DNA of 64,000 bases from the NCBI GenBank assembly GCA_013115145.1, contig JAAPAO010000054.1, positions 1 to 64,000 of the forward strand. The letters run 5' to 3'. The notes beneath the pieces were generated by a model. It made no database searches, was not told the origin of the DNA, and worked only from the letters and a program-made list of their open reading frames with translations. Positions 11,001-22,671 of this stretch are shown in pieces (the stretch's first letter is position 1; every line of letters begins with the position of its first letter). A program made the position numbers and the translations under genes. The stretch comes from Perkinsus chesapeaki. Its lineage: Eukaryota; Perkinsozoa; Perkinsida; Perkinsidae.

Positions 11001-14000
11001 AATAACAAAAGCATAATGAATGCCACATAGGGTTCTTTAATGTTCAGTGAGCACCATTAAACTCCACCATCGGGAACCCAGTTGAAAACATGCCACTGGC
11101 CAGACAAACAGGCAGACGCTCTCTGAGTAACGTCAGGTACATTGAAGCCTACTCTCCCAGTCCAGCGGCTGCCAACGCTCCTTGGACACCAGCAGTTGCT
11201 CGCATCGATGCTCCGCCTCCCGTCACCGTCGTACAAAATAGTTCTCCACTATATGATTTATATATCTGGAAAGGAGGTTATCGGAAACGGTAGGCGCGGA
11301 ACTATTAGCTCACTTGGACTTGGTTCGCCGAAACAGCTACAGCGAAGAGATGACCGCCATGGGAGTATTTCACCTCCTTGCAGCCCTTCAATGGAAGCTC
11401 TTTATACTCCTTTATGTCATCCATAAGGATATTCATTATCCTAACAGATTCGATCAGTCCAGTCTCTACTCAGTCACGAAAGAATTAGTGCAACTATAAT
11501 TAAGCTCCAGTAGTATCAGCCATGATGGAGATACCAGTGTGATGCATCGTCACTTCAGCCCCGTACAATGCAGATAATGTCGGCTGTGAAACTATATTTA
11601 ACACGTCACGACCCGCATTGAAGTTGAATACGGCGCAACTGGTCCGAATTGAACTCCGTTACTTCTGGTTCTCTTCAGGCCGGCAAAGATCACACATGCT
11701 TAACTGCTGTAGTGACTGGGTGTTCCCCACAGAAAGGTCGAATTTTTCGGCTGTAGGAAAGATTTAGTAAACCCTTTCCGTAAGGCAAGTCGTTTAACCC
11801 ACTCACGAGGTCAGTAACTCCGTGAAGAAGGCCTACTTTATTCGATCGGCAAATGCCACAATGAGACCAAAACCACTCGGATGCATTGACACACAGTTGA
11901 CCTCTTCCTTAAAGGTCTTCGCTATATCACAGGTCCGCTCCATATAGTTCCAGATTCTCACCTATATCCTAGATACACAAGGGCACAGGTTCGACCCCGG
12001 CAGCCTACACTTCTATCCACTCCGCAAGTGGCAACAAGAGGCTTCCTCACGCACATACTCAAGCCCGTAATCGGCCCAGTGTGGAGAGGAGCCAGAAGGA
12101 GCTCCAAAACCCCTTTACTAGCGGTCTCTTTCCCGCCGCTAGGGAACGCCTCCTCATCGTCTGAAACGGTAGAGATATTGAAGCTCAGTTGGCGAATTTG
12201 AGGGCGCTTAAGTCCAGGAAGACCCGATGATCTAGTGGGGTTCTCCCGGTTTGATGCGTTACTTTCTGAGGCATCTGCTGACTTTTCTAACTACTATGTT
12301 CGCGCTCCGCCGCCACACGGGAAAATAGTGACGGAAATCGCAGAGATTTCTGTCTGATTTTCGGTGGCCAATGTACGGAGGGGTTGGAATCAGCTCTTTG
12401 AACTGGTGCGTACAAGCTCTTAGGTGGGACAGGAAATAAAAGGCATCGAGATTCCCTTACCGATTTTACGTGCCTTTGCACTGAAGGGTAGCCACTACTA
12501 GCCTAATACTTAGGAAAACTGTAGGATTTTCCTAGACAACGTGCGATATGTTCAAGCTGGTCATGGTGTAGAGTATATCATCTATATAGCCAATCACTGT
12601 GATACCTTCATCTTCATTTTCTTCATCATCTTCAGAGCTATTATCATCTGCGTTCAAATGTATAAGATACATTTGGTGATTGGAGATGCCAGCAGCCACC
12701 GCAGCACCGTTGGGGGATAAGGCCAGGGCCGAAACGAACCTAGGCCGCCATCAGATGAAATGACTCCGAACTGCCAGTAAAAGTGAAACATCATTGATTA
12801 TAAATAAGTTACTGATTTAGTAAGATATAATGTCATGTTCGACGGAAATCATTCTCCTGTATGAGATTCGCTGGGCGCTGCACAGCAAAATTTTTCTTAA
12901 AAAATGCGATTTATCGCTCCTTTATAGTAAACGAAGCGGTTTGTGAAAAAATGGTTCGTTCATGTCCCAACGAACGGCACCTCCTTGTGAAAAATGCCCA
13001 ACATGTATCCTCGCGTAAATGATCGTTCACCTGTTGGCCCTCTCAATAGCCTCTGGTGCCACGTCTGCAGACTCTCTGGAAGCTTCTCGAGATCTCCGTT
13101 CTCTGCCTTCTTCCTCATCGTCCCTCGTTGGGAGGCGCTTAACCGGTGACAAATCGACACGGAACTCCTTCAACAGGAGATACCCCTAAGATAACCAAAC
13201 TGGATATTGCTGACGGCGCGCCGCCACTGACGAAACGGTCATGACAAAACACGTAATTTTGGTAAAATTATTCGCAATGAGAGTTAAAAGGAGCTCTTTC
13301 TCAATCTCACCTCCTTCGAGTCCAGACTTCTTTCATATATCCTTATCATCGAGTCGATTCCACCAAGTAGAAATCCTTTACTTGTGCTTACTGCACACAG
13401 GCACGCCCTATAAAACTATGAAAACAGCATGTACGGCAGTGTTTAGTGACCTACCTATGTTCGCCAGGCCCCGGAGATACTGGGCCTTTATATTCCCCAT
13501 TATTCTCGTACAGGAACAAATCGCCACCTTCAGTCCCGACAAGTAGTCTGACAACGACACAAGGCTCACACTCGTGGGAAGGTGAGACTCAGTCATTGAT
13601 GACAGGGGACACTAATTGATAGGGGTCATAGTGGGCTTTTGATAGGATAGATAATAAGGGGCACGAAGTATTCCCAGAAGGAATGCGCTTTGCTTTCCCT
13701 TCCACTCTCAGAAAATATCTTCCAAAAGATCTCCGGAACAGTCGAGTCGATGGAGCTCGACGGCCTAACACATTTCCGCGAGGCCAGATTAATCCCCAAT
13801 TTCATGAAGCATTGATTAGTTATTAAACTCTTCTTATGACCATTCGAGCGATGATACATGCACCGCTGTGTAAACGGTGGGAGATTCCTAATCTGTCCTA
13901 CGGTAGAACATTGATGGGTCGAACTTCTACCCATTAATGTCGAAGCGCGGAGAAACTGCGAGAGTTTAATTTCGCAGCATGTGTTGCTTTCGTTTAACGA

Positions 14001-16766
14001 GCATCGACGCAGTGACTTGGCGTATTCTTACCTTCCGTCTGACAGCCAAGTTTGACAGGAAAAGTTGGTACCAGTGAGGCTGCCATTTTCGCCGTCTCGC
14101 CCTTTTCCCGGAGGCTGGATCGATACCGGCTTCATCAGGCCATCACCGATCCTGCAAAAAGAAGACCGTAGAGAACGCACAACCTTTGCTCAAAATGAGA
14201 AGTGTGCAATAGCATTCTATCGCAGGAACGGCTCTATGCGGGTGGGTCTCCGAGTGAGTCTCGTATTGTTAATAATCAATCCATCGGAACCGTCCAAATC
14301 AAGTGCGGACGAACCTCATCAGAATAATAGAAGAATTAACTCTTTACCGCATACGTGAACTATACTGTATAATTGTTGATATTATTGCTTTGAATATTTG
14401 ATTATTTAAGTGTTCAAGTGGTAGGTACAGACATATAGGTCCTGCGAGGGTGTCCTATTCGATACTATTGATACAATAGTACGAAGTTTGAGCAACTTTC
14501 CGCAGACAGACAGAGAGAGCCTTAGCATGCCTTTGTTGGAAGGTCTATATGCTTTGCGATTTCCAAGTTCGCCGAACTCTAACACCCTTTTCATAATTCC
14601 ACATACAGTATGCGGTGTATCTCCTAGACACCCATTATTGCGCACCTCCCTGCACGGGCTGCTACAGTAGAGCGCGGCCCCAGTTTAAGAACCGACCCAA
14701 ATGCATTATGGCACTCACCGATATATCTTCAGTATGCCGTCTCCGACGACAGAGACAATGGAAGTGTCAGTGGGATGGCAGGTTACGTCATGGACAACAG
14801 CGACATCGCTGTGACTACCGCCCTAAATAAAAATACCTGTCCTGGGAATTGAACCAGGGACCTTGTTATCCTTACTCGATTGCCCTTTCCCGGAGACGAT
14901 GTCAAACTTGTTCCCGACGCTCGTCTGGGTGCTGACATCCGGCGATGGCCTCCTTGTGTCGCTGGTGAAATCTGGAAGTAAGATTTAGAGGCGATTAAAG
15001 CATCCCTTCCAAGTTCAGTTTGACTCTAATAATAACAAATTATAGTACTGCCCAGACTAATCGTCTGCGACTTCCTTTCCAAAGAAGTTTCCAGTTGAGA
15101 TGGTCACGGGATCATCAAGCCTCACGGAAGTACCCAAGAGCGAATATACCCGTGTATTGACTTTGTAATATATAAACTTCATTATCGTTAACAACAGGCA
15201 TAAAACTTTCAAAGCCTCGGATCGTATTTACAAACACGTCGATAAATTCGGAAGATCGGATAATTTAGATCAGCAATGAGATGCGAATCACTGTCTTCCT
15301 TCGCCACGAAAGCGGCTGGCCATCACTTCGATGTGTCATTGCCTATGTGCCTCCCAGTGAGAGTCTCACAAGTGATACTCCATCGGCGAGCTTACACATT
15401 CATCATCTGGGTACAATAATAGAAAGCTCCACGAGAATCTTTCTCTCGGTCATGCTCTATAGAATCCTCACCTTGGTCCATGCCGACAACTTCGTTCCGC
15501 CTCCGGAAGGCTTATCCAGGTTCCAGTGCGCAATCCAGCAGCACACCGTTGATGGTGTCTCGGCCGCTGTTGCCGCGATGGTCACGAGTGACTTGTCATC
15601 AGCTGCAAACGACATGCCAGTGACGCAGCCACTTGTTGGCCATGAAGTCCCCCGGTTGCTGCCCGACTTGCCTGCTACCTAAAAAGCAGGGCTAAGGTCA
15701 TGACTCGTCACAAGCAGACAACTTCGTATTCCTCAATATGATCAACATTCATACCGCTACACTCGTGCACTCGAGCACTAGTAGTCGACTATGTTGTAAT
15801 ATTTGTACGCAATTGTACGGAAGACGTGTCATGACGTATGAGCAAGTTTCTGGAGCACGAACCTCGCAAAATTAGGAGCCACGGGCTTTCGAGAGAGCGA
15901 ACTGCGGTTTAACTGTTTATATGTCGAAGTCCTTACGGCAGTCTTCAAATCCGGTCTCACCTCAGCTTCCGTATGGTTCCGTGGATGAATAGATATGACT
16001 CGAGATTTCCTTATTGAACCGCTCTTGGCTTGCAGGTCATAAATCGTCACCGTGGGCACAGTAGGTATGGTCTCGTTTGCTCTGAAGTCAATCGTGACAA
16101 TCGATATTTCTCCCAGTAGTTTACTCCTCGTGTTGGTCTTGGGCTAGGAAGCTCTCGGCCACTGCAAGATAACGCTTACTTGGACTTGCCGCCAAACAAG
16201 TGACACCTGAGTACCCCGCTAGCGGTATGTTAATGTTCATGTCTCTCCCTTGGAATTTTGGAAGTCCGTATCAAATTCTACCTTCGAACTTTTTGCGAAT
16301 TCCCTGTTTTTCCTGATTTCATCGCTTAAAAAAGTGTACACACTGAATCTGTTTAGTGGGGAAAATTAACGGCTCAACAGAGATGCCTGGCACATCCTCG
16401 AATCGCTCTCAATCAGAATACTGCTTCAATAATCGTCCTACATAAACTCGCGAATGCTCATCGCCAATCCGATAGGGACCTATCCGACTGACCTAGACTT
16501 GCAGTATGGCACGGCAGTAGCCTCTGATGCTTGGTCTCGTTATTGTACAACACCACATAGTGTCCAGCTACGTATGCTACTGTAACGTCGTCAATATAGA
16601 TTAGGCCATTTCTGGTCTGACAATAGAAGCTCGGAAGCCCTCTCAGATCTGATGGCTTTACTTGTGCGTTAAAGCCGAATATGTGTTTCGGTACGACTTC
16701 TATCCCGTCAGTTCCAGCGTCATTATTTTTCTGTACTTCCAAGCCCTTGCCTGTGCTGACCGCCAT
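5098..16766 (-). CDS. CFAP57: Cilia- and flagella-associated protein 57 (WD40 + coiled coil), intron-rich
   Basis: CFAP57/WDR65 is an axonemal protein tied to inner dynein arms. The start ATG at 16766 opens with VPKHIFGFNAQVK and VAGHYVVLYNNETK, as in the family. Exons resolved by splice phase: 16766-16493, 16206-16125, 16081-15961, 15678-15472 and, at the 3' end, 6027-5865, 5758-5667, 5574 to about 5250, 5208-5098 (stop TGA). WD40 blades include VGTEGGDLFLYENNG (about 13,500), VRIWNYMERTCDIAKTFKEE (about 11,900), LKGCKEVKYSHGGHLFAV (about 11,370) and LLTVSEDGSLIIFQI (about 9,540). The coiled coil carries family hallmarks: EALVTRAYLEKREGVLVELD (about 8,840), RRYEALLGNEKDEKVRLRGQ (about 7,270), NQELEKFKFVLDYKIRELKE (about 6,920, across an intron) and HRTTNMRVMQDNVALIREIN (about 5,550). 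About 25 introns are implied; not all exons are placed. Frame continuity near 7,030-7,250 is not clean. Confidence 0.9.
7427..7498 (+). tRNA. tRNA-Ala (anticodon CGC)
   Basis: The 72 nt fold into a full cloverleaf. The acceptor stem GGGCGTG pairs with CACGTCC and includes the G3:U70 wobble that identifies alanine tRNAs; the discriminator is A. The anticodon stem TCTGC/GCAGA encloses the loop TTCGCAT with anticodon CGC, which reads codon GCG. The T arm is CCGGG-TTCAATT-CCCGG, with a good B box. CCA is not encoded, as expected for a eukaryotic nuclear gene. A T5 run at 7512-7516 can serve as the RNA polymerase III terminator. The gene lies antisense inside an intron of CFAP57. Confidence 0.93.
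10541..10577 (+). other. Mini tRNA-like element (acceptor plus T arm only) in a CFAP57 intron
   Basis: GCCTAGG at the 5' side pairs, with one mismatch, with CCGAGGC at the 3' side. Between them lies a T-arm-like segment with a B-box-like GGTTCAATCCCC. No D or anticodon arm fits in the 37 nt. A T5 run at 10578-10582 follows, as after Pol III genes. It could be a deletion relic of a tRNA gene or of a tRNA-derived element. Confidence 0.45.
11981..12008 (+). other. tRNA 3'-half-like fragment (B box)
   Basis: The segment contains AGGTTCGACCCC, a good Pol III B-box match, followed by a possible acceptor strand GCAGCCT. I find no matching 5' acceptor strand, D arm or anticodon arm upstream, so this is at most a tRNA relic inside a CFAP57 intron. 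Confidence 0.3.
14835..14862 (-). other. tRNA T-arm-like fragment (minus strand)
   Basis: On the minus strand CCTGG and CCAGG flank TTCAATTC, a T-arm-like hairpin with an eight-nucleotide loop rather than the standard seven. It is followed by GACAGGTATTTTT, a possible acceptor strand and a Pol III-type T run. No 5' half was found, so it is probably a relic. Confidence 0.3.
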
Positions 16767-17389
16767 TTAATAGGGAAAAGCTAGAGGTGTCAGAATGAAA
16801 AAGGCTCACACTATTGCTTCATGTTCGCTTTGTTCCCTGCTGTCATGTCGAGCTTCAATCCCGAGCATGCTCGGAGAAATCTTTCCATTCAGTATCCGGA
16901 CTCATGCAACTTTTCATGATTGATTACGTCTCTTCTCCAGCAAAGGCTCGAGTCACTCGCTTGTTCGCGTTCGAGGTTTATTCTTTTAATCAGAGCTCGT
17001 GGCTTAGCACTGCTGAAAGGTTGTGTCATCGAGTCCAGGTTGCTCGACTTGTTGCTTTTATAGCGATGCTGCGCCTTAACACTCAAACCACCATATAGGG
17101 GACCGTAGAGCAGGAACATCAGGTGCTCCAGAAGGAACGTATTTGAGGATTTTTATAAGTATTTGCGTCCAGAGGCTCTCTGCCCTAGTGACGTATTTCC
17201 TGTCAAAATCTCCGCAATTTCAGGCTCTCGATGAACACTAACCCGTGGGGCTGTATGAGTCCCCATAGACTAGTCCTCAAGAGACTCCATCGTCTGAATC
17301 GCTCAGACAGAATCTCGCATGGTGGCGATTCCCTATATGACAACCAAACAGTGGGGAGTAGGAAACGTACAACACATCTTCAATGAGCT
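16767..17389. other. Intergenic, no gene recognised
   Basis: This lies between the 5' end of CFAP57 and the 3' end of the oxidoreductase gene, both on the minus strand. Two overlapping antisense frames (16814-17098 and 16889-17119) show no domain or usable splice context. The interval presumably contains the CFAP57 promoter and the oxidoreductase 3' UTR. Confidence 0.4.
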
Positions 17390-18574
17390 TCATTCATATC
17401 GGTCCCCTCGAGCCCATTTACGGAGCCAAGGGTTAACTTCGCTATCCTTTCCTTGGGCGTAGAGAGCTGCTCCTTCTGCACACTTATAAAAGAGAGGCAA
17501 ACCGTTACCGTTGAAACCAGCGCAGACGACTACACCGTGTCGCTCAGTCAGGGGCCCAACTAATGGCAGACCGTCCGAAGTGAAGCAAAGATATTCCGAC
17601 CACATGTCGACTTCGCTGACATCGGACGCTCTTTCGCTAGAATGATCCCAAAGATACTTTTCGAGGTTGCTTGCACCTTCTTCCAAGCTCGAGGCGCCTT
17701 CACCACCGAGTATGATTCGCTCAGGAACCGGTCTCGACATATAAAGCGTATCGTTAACAGCAGCAAGCGTACATTCTCTGAGCCTTGTATCATCATCGCT
17801 GCACGGTACCGCAATAAGGTGGCTCATTTTAGTGGTAAAGTGGTTCCTGAGCTCGGGAAGAAGCTCCCCCGTGAAGGCGTTGGTGCAGACCAATACTGCC
17901 TTATTTGCACCCATTTTTCTGCCACCTTCAACCGTCACTGAAGGGGAAACAGTTGCAATGTGTCTGACAGCAGTATCGAAGCCAAAGGCCACGTTTCCGG
18001 TGTCGGCAGCTCTCTTGGCTATTGCATATGTCAGGTCGACTGGATTGACACTGAATGTGTTCGGTTGCCTTATTCCACCAAATGCATCTTCATCGGGCAC
18101 GAGGCCAGCTTCCAGCCAGCCTTGGTCTTCACAGATGAGCTCAACTCCCTGGAGAGAGGCTGTGTCGTCAGCGAAGAGCTCTCGCTGAGCTTCACTCTCT
18201 TCATTGGTGCTAGCAAGCTCAATACTGCCGTTCTTATTTCGTCTGGTAAGATCAGAAATCGCATTCGCTCCGCTCATTTCAAACTGCAGTTTATCGATTC
18301 CACCTTCATCGGAATCAGCATGACTGCTAGGCCACACATGACCACCATTGCGTCCAGATGCGCGCCAAGCTGGACAAGCGCCAGCCTCAAGCACGAGCAC
18401 AGTGCCCCCAGCACATCCGAGATGGTAGGCTGCCGCTACCCCCGTCAAACCAGCACCAATAACAATGTAATCATACAGGCGATCTTCGGCTGAGGGTAGA
18501 TCAACCTTTGTGGTGCTCTTCTGCCAATAAGACCGTCCACCCGGAAGGTCAAGTAGAGATCTATGCGTCGACAT
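17390..18574 (-). CDS. FAD-dependent oxidoreductase (DAO family)
   Basis: A 394-residue protein in a single exon. Residues 35-45 (DYIVIGAGLTG) hold the GxGxxG dinucleotide-binding motif (40-45) of a Rossmann fold, followed by the acidic end of beta-2 (VLVLEAG). The motif ASGRNGGHV about 30 residues later is typical of the D-amino-acid oxidase/PuuB-like FAD family. The C-terminal FAD-binding block DGLPLVGPL with CAGFNGNGLP is also present. The length fits the family (about 370-450). The N-terminal SYWQKS resembles the substrate-side start of gamma-glutamylputrescine oxidase-like members, but the substrate cannot be inferred. There is no signal peptide, so it is probably cytosolic. It is divergent to SAR1, with 104 bp between the start codons. 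The lack of introns contrasts with its neighbours. Confidence 0.85.
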   Translation of the reverse strand: MSTHRSLLDLPGGRSYWQKSTTKVDLPSAEDRLYDYIVIGAGLTGVAAAYHLGCAGGTVLVLEAGACPAWRASGRNGGHVWPSSHADSDEGGIDKLQFEMSGANAISDLTRRNKNGSIELASTNEESEAQRELFADDTASLQGVELICEDQGWLEAGLVPDEDAFGGIRQPNTFSVNPVDLTYAIAKRAADTGNVAFGFDTAVRHIATVSPSVTVEGGRKMGANKAVLVCTNAFTGELLPELRNHFTTKMSHLIAVPCSDDDTRLRECTLAAVNDTLYMSRPVPERIILGGEGASSLEEGASNLEKYLWDHSSERASDVSEVDMWSEYLCFTSDGLPLVGPLTERHGVVVCAGFNGNGLPLFYKCAEGAALYAQGKDSEVNPWLRKWARGDRYE

Positions 18575-18678
18575 AATCGATTAGCTGGGCGCGCGCTTTT
18601 TACAGATGCGACTACGTGCTGCGCAGAGACTAGCTTTACTACCTTATATTCAAATATAATTCATTCAGGTCTTTCATA
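18575..18678. promoter_or_regulatory. Short bidirectional promoter region
   Basis: Only 104 bp separate the start codons of the divergent oxidoreductase and SAR1 genes. The interval is AT-rich near SAR1 and includes TTCATTCAG at about 18,661-18,669, nine bases before the SAR1 ATG, which would suit a 5' trans-splice acceptor if this lineage uses a spliced leader. No core promoter element is evident. Confidence 0.4.
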
Positions 18679-19278
18679 ATGTTTCTCGTTGATTGGTTCT
18701 GGGATACACTTAACTGGCTCGGGCTCACTCACAAGAACGCCAAAATCCTTTTCTTGGGACTCGACAATGCCGGCAAGACGACGCTGTTGCACATGCTTAA
18801 GGACGACAAGGTTGCCACCCACGTCCCTACGCTTCATCCCTGTTCTGAGGAGCTCTTGATCGGCAAAATCAGATTCAGAACCTTCGATTTGGGCGGTCAT
18901 GAAACTGCCAGAAGAATCTGGAAGGACTATTATGCGACCGTTGATGGAATCATTTTTTTGGTCGATGCCGCTGACCGTACAAGATTCCCCGAGGCTGCCG
19001 AGGAGCTCAGACACCTGATGGAGAGCCCCGAGCTGCAGAACGTCCCCATTGTGGTGCTTGGCAACAAGATCGATGTTCGGACGGCTGCCAGCGAAGAGGA
19101 GCTTAGACAGGCACTTGGGCTTTACTCTCACACTACCTTCGGCAAGGATGTCAACAAACAGATGGTGAAGAACGCTCAGGAGGCCGGCATTAGACCAGTC
19201 GAGGTGTTTATGTGCTCCGTTGTTAAGAGAATGGGTTATGCTGAAGGTTTCAGATGGCTCTCTGAGTTCTTGGAGTAA
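18679..19278 (+). CDS. SAR1: SAR1 small GTPase (COPII coat)
   Basis: A 199-residue intronless gene. SAR1 starts COPII coat assembly at ER exit sites by GTP-driven insertion of its N-terminal amphipathic helix and recruitment of Sec23/24. All signature motifs are visible: hydrophobic N-terminus ([16 protein letters not shown]), G1 GLDNAGKTT (27-35), switch-I threonine in VPTLHP (Thr51), G3 DLGGHE (70-75) with the catalytic histidine (74), G4 NKID (129-132), and a C-terminal G5-like CSVV followed by the family ending FRWLSEFLE. The length matches the family (about 190-200). There is no myristoylation glycine at position 2, which separates it from ARF. Key residues are intact and the gene looks functional. 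Confidence 0.97.
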   Translation: MFLVDWFWDTLNWLGLTHKNAKILFLGLDNAGKTTLLHMLKDDKVATHVPTLHPCSEELLIGKIRFRTFDLGGHETARRIWKDYYATVDGIIFLVDAADRTRFPEAAEELRHLMESPELQNVPIVVLGNKIDVRTAASEEELRQALGLYSHTTFGKDVNKQMVKNAQEAGIRPVEVFMCSVVKRMGYAEGFRWLSEFLE

Positions 19279-19449
19279 TATAACAATTTAACAACATCAA
19301 CAACTGTACTGTTTTCAACTACGAAATTGATACACTAAAATAGGTTAAAGGGTTGTTGTTGTAAATAGAGGAATTATTGGTCGATCGTTGTTCTTAACTG
19401 ATACCATTTTCATTCCATTTTTTTATGTCTTGGACTCTTAGTAGTCAAT

Positions 19450-21071
19450 TTGAACACGGTCAGTCCTTTGTCTCAAATGTCTTCAGCGAGGAACCGAGGA
19501 TACACCCTCCCAGAGCTCTTCGCATCCCTCAATCCGAATGAAGAGCCATCCTTGTTGGAAAGGAAGTCTGTTCAAGAGCAACTAGCTTCGCTAGAGTCTG
19601 CAATGGCGGAGGAGCTTTCTCAACGGGCTCGGCTCGAGGCCAGTATAGAACGGCTTTGTGACGCCAAAATCCGGACAGCAATGGACCGTATCGGTGATGC
19701 CATTGAAGCGGAGATGTTCAGAGTGTCCCGGAAACTCGAGGTCGCCAGCATTGGCCTCGGAGGCCTGTGGAAAAGACGTCCTTTTAGAGTCTTACCGAGG
19801 AGCGCGTCGAGAAGCTTTCGAGAATAGTCGTGGATGCTCAGAGACTATCGTCCCGCCAGGAACAGCAAATTGGAGCTTTGATGCAACAGCGGGGGGAACT
19901 GGCTGCCGGGCAAGCAAAGTAAGCATACATGGAGAAAGCAGTGAAGAGTGGTTCAGGCTAGAGCGACGGGTGATGCAAATGGAGGAGAAACTATATGAGT
20001 TGGAAAATGACAAGCTGAAGTAATGTAAATATTTTACTGTGTTGGAGGATTGTTGGCGATTTAGAAATATTGTTGTTGATCTCTTTGAGAGGAAAAAGAT
20101 ATGTATTATGTCGGAAATGAAGGAATCAATGGAACGTGATAAGGACAAGACGATAAAGAGGCTTGCTGAGCTACAGGAGAGGCTGTGTCGGTAGTACCAG
20201 GGAGGATGATGTAATCTTTAAGGTAGTGGAGGAATCTTGTGGCCTTCTTTTGATGTTGGCCTAATGCATGCCTTGAACAATAAGCCTTTTCTCGGTACTC
20301 CTGTGACAGGAGGGCAATGCCTTCTGTCAGTTGGTGATGGAATCTTGAACCCCAAGAGTCCTCCCTCGTAGTTGAGGCTTTGCTGTCTTACTTTTCTGCT
20401 GGAAACGTTCTTGGTTGACTTTTAGTATGTGCCTTGTTTTTTGCGCAATCTATGATGAAGTGTTTATTCTCCTTGATGAACGGTTATCAGATATCTAATA
20501 GTTATTGATAGTAATTCCCTATGACTCATTGTCAGTGACTAAATAAAGTCGAAGATCATTGTTATCGAAAATGACTTGTCCTCACTTCTTCATTTCTTAT
20601 GCTCTAGCTGTTTTTGTAATGTTTTTAGATAGCTACTATGAGAGGTGCTACTGTGGTAAAATAGCATCTTGTGGTGTTGATCTGGTCCGGCCAGGTCATT
20701 TAAAGTTGCCTCATCGACGCTCAGATGGTTTAAATAAATGGAGTATTTGGAGTATTCAAACTTAATATGGCTTCGTGAGCTGCCAGCTCCCTAGTTTGTT
20801 CTGCGTAAAGAGAGAATGGCAATCATTTCGTGCCATCTGCCCTACTCCGGAAGCTCTCTAGGAAGTGTTGACTGAGTTTCGAGGGAATATAGGAACATAC
20901 GTTCCGCTCAGGGTCGAGGCCTCCACCAATGCATCGTCGAGTGCAAGAGAGGACATTCTGGAATTGCGGCAAGCATTGGAGAAAGAGATAGCCACCCGAG
21001 ATGAGTCTGATAGGGACGTGGTTGATGTCCTCACACACTATGCGAGGATCATGCATAGGCAATTTGGATGA
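19450..21071 (+). CDS. Coiled-coil protein, SF-assemblin-like
   Basis: Five exons join with exact phase: 19450-19740, 19788-19918, 19957-20019, 20065-20190 and 20912-21071. They give 256 residues. The first three introns are only 47, 38 and 45 nt (GT...AG); the last is 721 nt and could hide an exon. The protein has a short Ser/Pro-containing head (RGYTLPELFASLNP) and then nearly continuous heptads (RLEASIERL, ERVEKLSRIVVDAQRL, LERRVMQMEEKLYELEND), ending ELRQALEKEIATRDESDRDV. Size, head-plus-rod organisation and the C-terminal Glu-rich end resemble SF-assemblin/beta-giardin proteins, which form striated fibres at basal bodies, but no decisive motif exists in that family. A second possible start is the ATG at 19477. 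Other coiled-coil proteins remain possible. Confidence 0.55.
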
Positions 21072-22578
21072 AGTCATTGGTGTCGTCTAATATGAAATGG
21101 CTTGTTTTATTTCTAAGTAGTTCAATTGAACTTCAATCATTGAAAGACAACACTGCAAGGTTGTGCAATATCAAGTTAGCAACCAAATCCTAGCTGCACG
21201 TGACCCTCGAACAATGGGAGAGAGAACAACTAGAATCATAGAACCGAAGGCTGCGGCCAGCAAAGAGGATCATTTTATATGCTCTCGTAAGATCAAGCTG
21301 GCGAGATTGTTCTCCCGATCTCGTAGCGTTGTTGGGTCGAGAAAAGCAAGACCGACACTAAATCCTTGGATCCCGTGGCAAGCATACATTTGACTTCATA
21401 TTTAAGCTCGGTTGCATAGACTGAGCTTATGCGCCGTCTTATGAAACAAGCAAGATATACTGGTGGCGAGCAACTAGCAGTAATACACTGCCTGGGCGAA
21501 TGGCTATCCCAGCCCTGGGACTAGTCGGTTGACTAATACTCTGGGTCGGAAAGTCAATCCCAATCGGGACGGAGTATCAGGTACAGCGGGTGCTGTGCTA
21601 CAGCCTTCACTGGCGTTTCTACGGGATTAATGCCGGTAATCGGTAACTTCTTCGTGAGCCAGAAGTTTTCATTCAGCACAGTGACGAATGTGGTCCCCTG
21701 TCCAGCGATCAATTTGAGTATTGTTCCCCAGAGTTTGGTGAGATGTTCGCTCTAATGGTTTACCCATTCAATGCCGCAGTCAGCCTGTCCTATTCAGATT
21801 CTTTTAGCTCGCTCTACTTGATATAGCGCTTCAACAATTGCCCTGACCATGCTCACTTTCTGGGCAGTCCGACTAGTCCATCTATAGTAGAGATGAAGTA
21901 GAAGCAGTATTTGAAGTAGAGACTCTCTACTTCATAATGCTTGCTTCGCACAGTTCACTTTAACATCAGGGATGTCTCGTAGTCCCTGCTACGGGCTCCC
22001 TAGAACAGCTTAGATTGTTGGCCTCAGCGACATCCATTCTTTGCCACCGTACAGTGTAGATCAACCTGGGAGAAATAACGCGCTGGTGGGTATTTCTTGA
22101 GGCCATGTGCTGCCGAACTGACTAGCATTCTTGAGGCCTCCTACAGTGGAATATGCTTTTTTCTTGCTGTGCTGCCTAGGCAGGCTTTGCCTCACTGTTC
22201 GTGCTCAGTGCCTTGGACGGGATGGTAAGTACCTTCCTTCTTGGGCGTGCCAACCTCGTTAATACTTCTTCTAGCACTATACGCATGGGGCCCGTGACAC
22301 GGGCATTCTTGTGAGCAGAATATCCTCCGCTTCGCTGAGCGTCTCTGACATTCTATTAGCGGACGAGCCGCTTCTCGCTCCGCTTTCCCCTTCGCGACAA
22401 CAAGTGTGGTGCTTGACTCCGCTCCTGAACTACACTCACTCCCCTCAGTGATCGCACTGCGATAATCGCAGTGTCCTGGTACGACTCTAGGGGCTTGTTG
22501 CGTTCTAATACAGTATTATCGGGTGAATAACGTGAAGGTGTCTATACGTCTTGTTAGCTTCTATGGTGCTAACAGGAT

Positions 22579-22671
22579 CACTGTAGCACCGTGACTGAGT
22601 GCTACAGTGTTTCAGCGTTTCTCAGCGCTTCAGAAACGCTGAGTAAACGCTCGGTGCAGCACCGAGCGTTT
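22579..22671. repeat. Three consecutive perfect hairpins
   Basis: Hairpin 1: CACTGTAGCAC (22579) with GTGCTACAGTG (22599-22609). Hairpin 2: TCAGCGTTTCT (22612) with AGAAACGCTGA (22632-22642). Hairpin 3: AAACGCTCGGTGC (22645) with GCACCGAGCGTTT (22659-22671), a 13-bp stem with a one-base loop. The stems have 11, 11 and 13 bp without mismatch and differ in sequence. Confidence 0.85.

Noticed and set aside
17960-18493. A 177-codon plus-strand frame
   Set aside because: Antisense to the oxidoreductase, whose protein has clear FAD motifs; the plus frame has none.
18661-19131. A 156-codon minus-strand frame
   Set aside because: Antisense shadow of SAR1.
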